64,000 nucleotides of DNA from Clostridia bacterium (GTDB lineage: Bacteria; Bacillota; Clostridia; Oscillospirales; Acutalibacteraceae). The DNA is taken from positions 34,353-98,352 of the forward strand of contig JAFSAR010000020.1 in NCBI GenBank assembly GCA_017442225.1. The letters are read 5' to 3'. This document shows, piece after piece, positions 59,590-64,000 of the stretch. The stretch's first letter is position 1. Every line of letters begins with the position of its first letter. The translations under genes and the position numbers were made by a program. The notes beneath the pieces were generated by a model, which saw only the letters and a list, made by a program, of their open reading frames with translations, did not search any database and had not been told where the DNA came from.

Positions 59590-59634
59590 TCACACAAAAC
59601 CCACTATTTCGTAAAATAAAGTGGGGGTGTGATA

Positions 59635-60321
59635 ATGCAAATTTTTAGAAAAAATCAGAATTTTTCGGTAGCAAAGCGCTGGTTTATAGCGCTTTTATGT
59701 CTGACTTTAATTTTAGCGTGTTGCTTTATAAGTGTTAAACCGTTTGTATTTACATACGCTAAAAGCGAGGCGGAAACTATTATTTTAAATGCGACAAACG
59801 AGGCGGTTTTGAATATTCTTGATGAAAATGATATTTCATATAGTGATATATCAAACGTTTCGCGTGACGCAGACGGAATTATTACGGGCATTGAAATTGA
59901 TATAGAGAAAATAAATCGCCTGAAAAGTCAAATCTCAAACGAGCTATCGAAAATAGTGTCTGATAATAACAAGTATGATTTGTATATACCAATGGGTACG
60001 CTGTTTGGCAGCGAATACACCACGGGCTACGGACCGAAAATTCGATTCAAAATGCAACTGACAGAAACGGCGATACTCGATTTTGAAAGCAAATTCACAT
60101 CTGCTGGCATAAACAACGTGCTGCACCAGATAATTATAAAGATAGATATAAAGGCAAGCGTGCTTATGATGGGGGCAACCGAGGGCTTTGGCGTGTCAAC
60201 CACGGCATTGGCGGCTCAGACCGTAATTGCAGGCACAGTGCCAGACTCGTTTACAAACGTTATAGAGTATCCCGAAAACGACCTTGCAGACGAAGTTTTT
60301 AACTTTGGCGATCTTGGTTAA
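59635..60321 (+). CDS. yunB: Sporulation protein YunB
   Basis: ATG 59635 with GGGGGTG upstream gives 228 residues. One N-terminal membrane helix (about 18-40), then the YunB domain: KPFVFTYAKSEAETIILNAT, IPMGTLFGSEYTTGYGP and VTTG-like regions (here ATEGFGVSTTALAAQTV). In Bacillus YunB is made in the mother cell under sigma-E and is needed for normal sporulation. It lies 46 bases after the hemolysin III-family gene and 20 before ligA. It is one of three spore genes in the window. Confidence 0.88.
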   Translation: MQIFRKNQNFSVAKRWFIALLCLTLILACCFISVKPFVFTYAKSEAETIILNATNEAVLNILDENDISYSDISNVSRDADGIITGIEIDIEKINRLKSQISNELSKIVSDNNKYDLYIPMGTLFGSEYTTGYGPKIRFKMQLTETAILDFESKFTSAGINNVLHQIIIKIDIKASVLMMGATEGFGVSTTALAAQTVIAGTVPDSFTNVIEYPENDLADEVFNFGDLG

Positions 60322-60335
60322 AAGAAAGGATTTAA

Positions 60336-62312
<1,977 letters not shown>

Positions 62313-62335
62313 TAAAATATTTAAAAAATATACTC

Positions 62336-62365
62336 TTGACATTGCATACTTACTTGTAGTATAAT
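62336..62365 (+). promoter_or_regulatory. Promoter of rpsU
   Basis: TTGACA at 62336-62341, 18-bp spacer, TATAAT at 62360-62365, about 50 bases before the rpsU start. Confidence 0.8.
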
Positions 62366-62415
62366 GGCTTTTGTAAGTTTATACCCCTGCACTTTTGCGG
62401 AGGGAGGGAATGTTA

Positions 62416-62592
62416 ATGAGTCAGGTAAAAGTTAAAGAAAATGAATCACTCGATAACGCGCTTCGTCGCTTTAAGCGTCAGACCGCTAAGGACGGCGTTA
62501 TTCAGGAAGTTCGCAAGAGAGAGCACTATGAGAAGCCCTCTGTAAAGCGTAAGAAGAAGTCGGAAGCTGCTCGCAAGAGAAAGTTCCGCTAA
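62416..62592 (+). CDS. rpsU: 30S ribosomal protein S21
   Basis: ATG 62416 with GGAGGGA upstream gives 58 residues; ATG 62410 is an in-frame alternative. The protein matches S21: [17 protein letters not shown] at the start, a basic middle ([17 protein letters not shown]) and the tail AARKRKFR. It binds the 30S platform near the anti-Shine-Dalgarno. It has its own strong promoter and terminator. Confidence 0.97.
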   Translation: MSQVKVKENESLDNALRRFKRQTAKDGVIQEVRKREHYEKPSVKRKKKSEAARKRKFR

Positions 62593-62603
62593 TTTACGGC
62601 ACT

Positions 62604-62643
62604 TAAAAGGCGATAAAGGGCGAGCCCCTTTATCGCCTTTTTA
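62604..62643 (+). terminator. Rho-independent terminator
   Basis: AAAAGGCGATAAAGGG with complement CCCTTTATCGCCTTTT around a short loop, then T. A very strong stem after rpsU. Confidence 0.9.
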
Positions 62644-62665
62644 ATTTTTATAACGGAGAAAAATT

Positions 62666-63157
62666 ATGCTACTTAAACCCGATATCAAGCTTCGCGGTAT
62701 AACCGATATTACCGTTGAGCTTTTAAAAAATAATGGCATTAAAGCCCTGCTTTTAGACGTCGATAATACAATGTCTACCCACCACGGTACAATTCTTACC
62801 GATGGACTTTTAGAGTGGATTGCTCATATGCAACAAAACGGCATTAAGCTTATGGTGCTTTCTAACTCAAAGTATAAGCGTATCGAACCTTTTGCAGCGC
62901 GTATTGGTCTGCCTTTTATCAGTCTTGGATGCAAGCCACTTCCAACAGGTTATCTTCGCGGCGTGAAGGCGCTCGGTGAAAATCGCAAAAATGTCGCAAT
63001 TGTAGGCGACCAGATTTTTACCGACGTTTTAGGCGGTAATGCAGTAGGGGTGAAAACAATACTGCTTACCCCTATAAAACTTGAAGACGGATGGTCTTTT
63101 AAAATTCGAAGAAAACTTGAAAAGAAGCTTTATAAAAAATACGGTTTCGAGAAATAG
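62666..63157 (+). CDS. yqeG: YqeG family HAD IIIA-type phosphatase
   Basis: A 163-residue HAD phosphatase. Motif I ALLLDVDNTMSTH (Asp-x-Asp), motif II VLSNSK, and motif III/IV VGDQIFTDVLGGNA. The N terminus LLKPDIKLRGITDITVE is characteristic of YqeG. The Bacillus gene is linked to yqeH (ribosome GTPase) and shikimate genes; here it follows rpsU and precedes an endonuclease IV-like gene. The natural substrate is not established. CGGAGAA precedes the start. Confidence 0.9.
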   Translation: MLLKPDIKLRGITDITVELLKNNGIKALLLDVDNTMSTHHGTILTDGLLEWIAHMQQNGIKLMVLSNSKYKRIEPFAARIGLPFISLGCKPLPTGYLRGVKALGENRKNVAIVGDQIFTDVLGGNAVGVKTILLTPIKLEDGWSFKIRRKLEKKLYKKYGFEK

Positions 63158-63167
63158 AGGTGTAACT

Positions 63168-64000
63168 ATGTCAGCAAAATTCGGTCCTGCGGGAAATTCC
63201 AACAGTTTTTTTGAAATGGGTTATAAAGGCAGTCTGCAAGTGCCTGAATACATTGAAAAAATGGGACTTGATGCCTTTGAGTACCAATGCGGTCGCGGTG
63301 TTAATATCGGTGAGGACAAAGCACGAGAACTCGGTTGTTTAGCTGCCGAAAAAAATATTACACTGTCACTTCACGCGCCTTATTATATTTCAATGTCGTC
63401 CATAGAGGAAGAAAAGCGTCTTAACTCCATAAATTATATTTTGTCTTCGGCTAAAGCCGTTGATTATATGGGTGGTAACCGCATTGTAGTTCACACAGGC
63501 TCTTGCAGTAAAATCAGTCGTGAAACTGCATTGGAGCTTGCAATTGATACTATGAAAAAGGCAATAACCGCTCTTGACGATGCAGGACTTGGTCACATTC
63601 ACATTTGCCCTGAAACTATGGGCAAGGTAAATCAGCTTGGCACTTTGGATGAGGTTCTGGCACTATGTAAAATTGACGAGCGGCTTATTCCTTGCATAGA
63701 TTTCGGTCATCTTAATGCGCGTGATTTAGGTTATTTTAAAACCAAATCAGATTATAAAACGGTATTTGATAAGATTGAAAATGCTTTAGGTTATGACCGA
63801 CTTTGTAATTTTCACTCTCATTTTTCTAAAATCGAGTACACCACAGGCGGTGAGAAAAAGCATCTCACTTTTGCCGACACCGTTTACGGTCCTGATTTTG
63901 AGCCCGTGATTGATTTAGTAGTGCAAAAAAATTGTAGCCCCACCTTTATCTGCGAATCAGACGGCACGCAAGCCGAGGATGTAAAACGGATGAAGGATTA
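63168..64000 (+). CDS. TIM-barrel AP-endonuclease IV-like protein, partial (3' end outside window)
   Basis: The frame opens at ATG 63168 with AGAGGTG upstream and stays open to the right edge (277 codons). Motifs of the xylose-isomerase-like TIM barrel in endonuclease IV form are present: FGPAGNSNSF at the start, ITLSLHAPYYI, IVVHTGSC, ICPETMGK, IPCIDFGHLNAR and FHSHFSKIEY, giving the His/Glu/Asp set that binds three zinc ions. The protein should cleave DNA at abasic sites; a sugar isomerase role is less likely given ICPETMGK and FHSHFS. It lies 10 bases after yqeG. Confidence 0.82.
   Translation, partial: MSAKFGPAGNSNSFFEMGYKGSLQVPEYIEKMGLDAFEYQCGRGVNIGEDKARELGCLAAEKNITLSLHAPYYISMSSIEEEKRLNSINYILSSAKAVDYMGGNRIVVHTGSCSKISRETALELAIDTMKKAITALDDAGLGHIHICPETMGKVNQLGTLDEVLALCKIDERLIPCIDFGHLNARDLGYFKTKSDYKTVFDKIENALGYDRLCNFHSHFSKIEYTTGGEKKHLTFADTVYGPDFEPVIDLVVQKNCSPTFICESDGTQAEDVKRMKD

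Overview
The window is low-to-moderate GC chromosomal DNA from a spore-forming, Gram-positive anaerobe, most likely a gut-type member of the Clostridia (Oscillospirales-like). The case for this rests on sporulation genes (spoIIP, gpr, yunB), lipoproteins and a sorting-signal surface protein in place of an outer membrane, AddAB instead of RecBCD, ThyX instead of ThyA, HemW, and purine-rich ribosome binding sites before most genes. I see no transposase, integrase, CRISPR array or rRNA. The assignment is inference from gene content, not from a marker phylogeny.

Region by region. 1-1716 (minus) is a YtrABC-like GntR/ATPase/permease operon. 1779-5481 holds an OGG-type glycosylase, a Cys-rich DUF6062-like protein and membrane proteins. 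5529-9343 holds the spoIIP and gpr spore genes (minus), interrupted by an AT-rich ECF sigma/membrane-protein pair (plus). 9483-11343 is a small AT-rich island: an XRE repressor, divergent from five small genes, one of which is a JAMM metalloprotease. 11641-20780 is housekeeping: prs, then a tight plus-strand run thyX, tmk, PfpI, mltG, U32/trhP, pduL-like, hemW, a histidine phosphatase, ung and an AbrB-type regulator. 20816-28828 holds a YwlG-family gene, addB, addA and a YbaK-type deacylase.

28869-49679 is the most striking part. A strong promoter opens an eight-gene operon (deoC, deoD, deoB, cdd, udp, two DHH phosphoesterases, surE) that can take short oligonucleotides to nucleosides, bases and central-carbon intermediates. 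Next comes an OB-fold surface protein. A long minus-strand operon follows, encoding an HAD deoxyribonucleotidase/guanylate-kinase-like fusion, an RDD membrane protein, a complete CUT1 ABC importer, a secreted SNase-type nuclease and a multi-OB-fold lipoprotein. Divergent from it is a secreted 5'-nucleotidase with one degenerate and one intact metallophosphatase domain. Read together, this looks like an extracellular nucleic-acid scavenging locus: cut outside, dephosphorylate outside, import, then catabolise. The importer substrate is inferred from context only.

49883-54443 is an FtsX-type ABC exporter with its own two-component system. 54663-56844 holds a FliB-like protein and an unrecognised lipoprotein. 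56845-57831 is noncoding, with a palindrome array, a tRNA-derived fragment and two tRNAs (Trp, and a CAU-anticodon tRNA). 57832-64000 holds a protein tyrosine phosphatase, dut, a hemolysin III family protein, yunB, ligA, rpsU, yqeG and a partial TIM-barrel AP-endonuclease-like gene.
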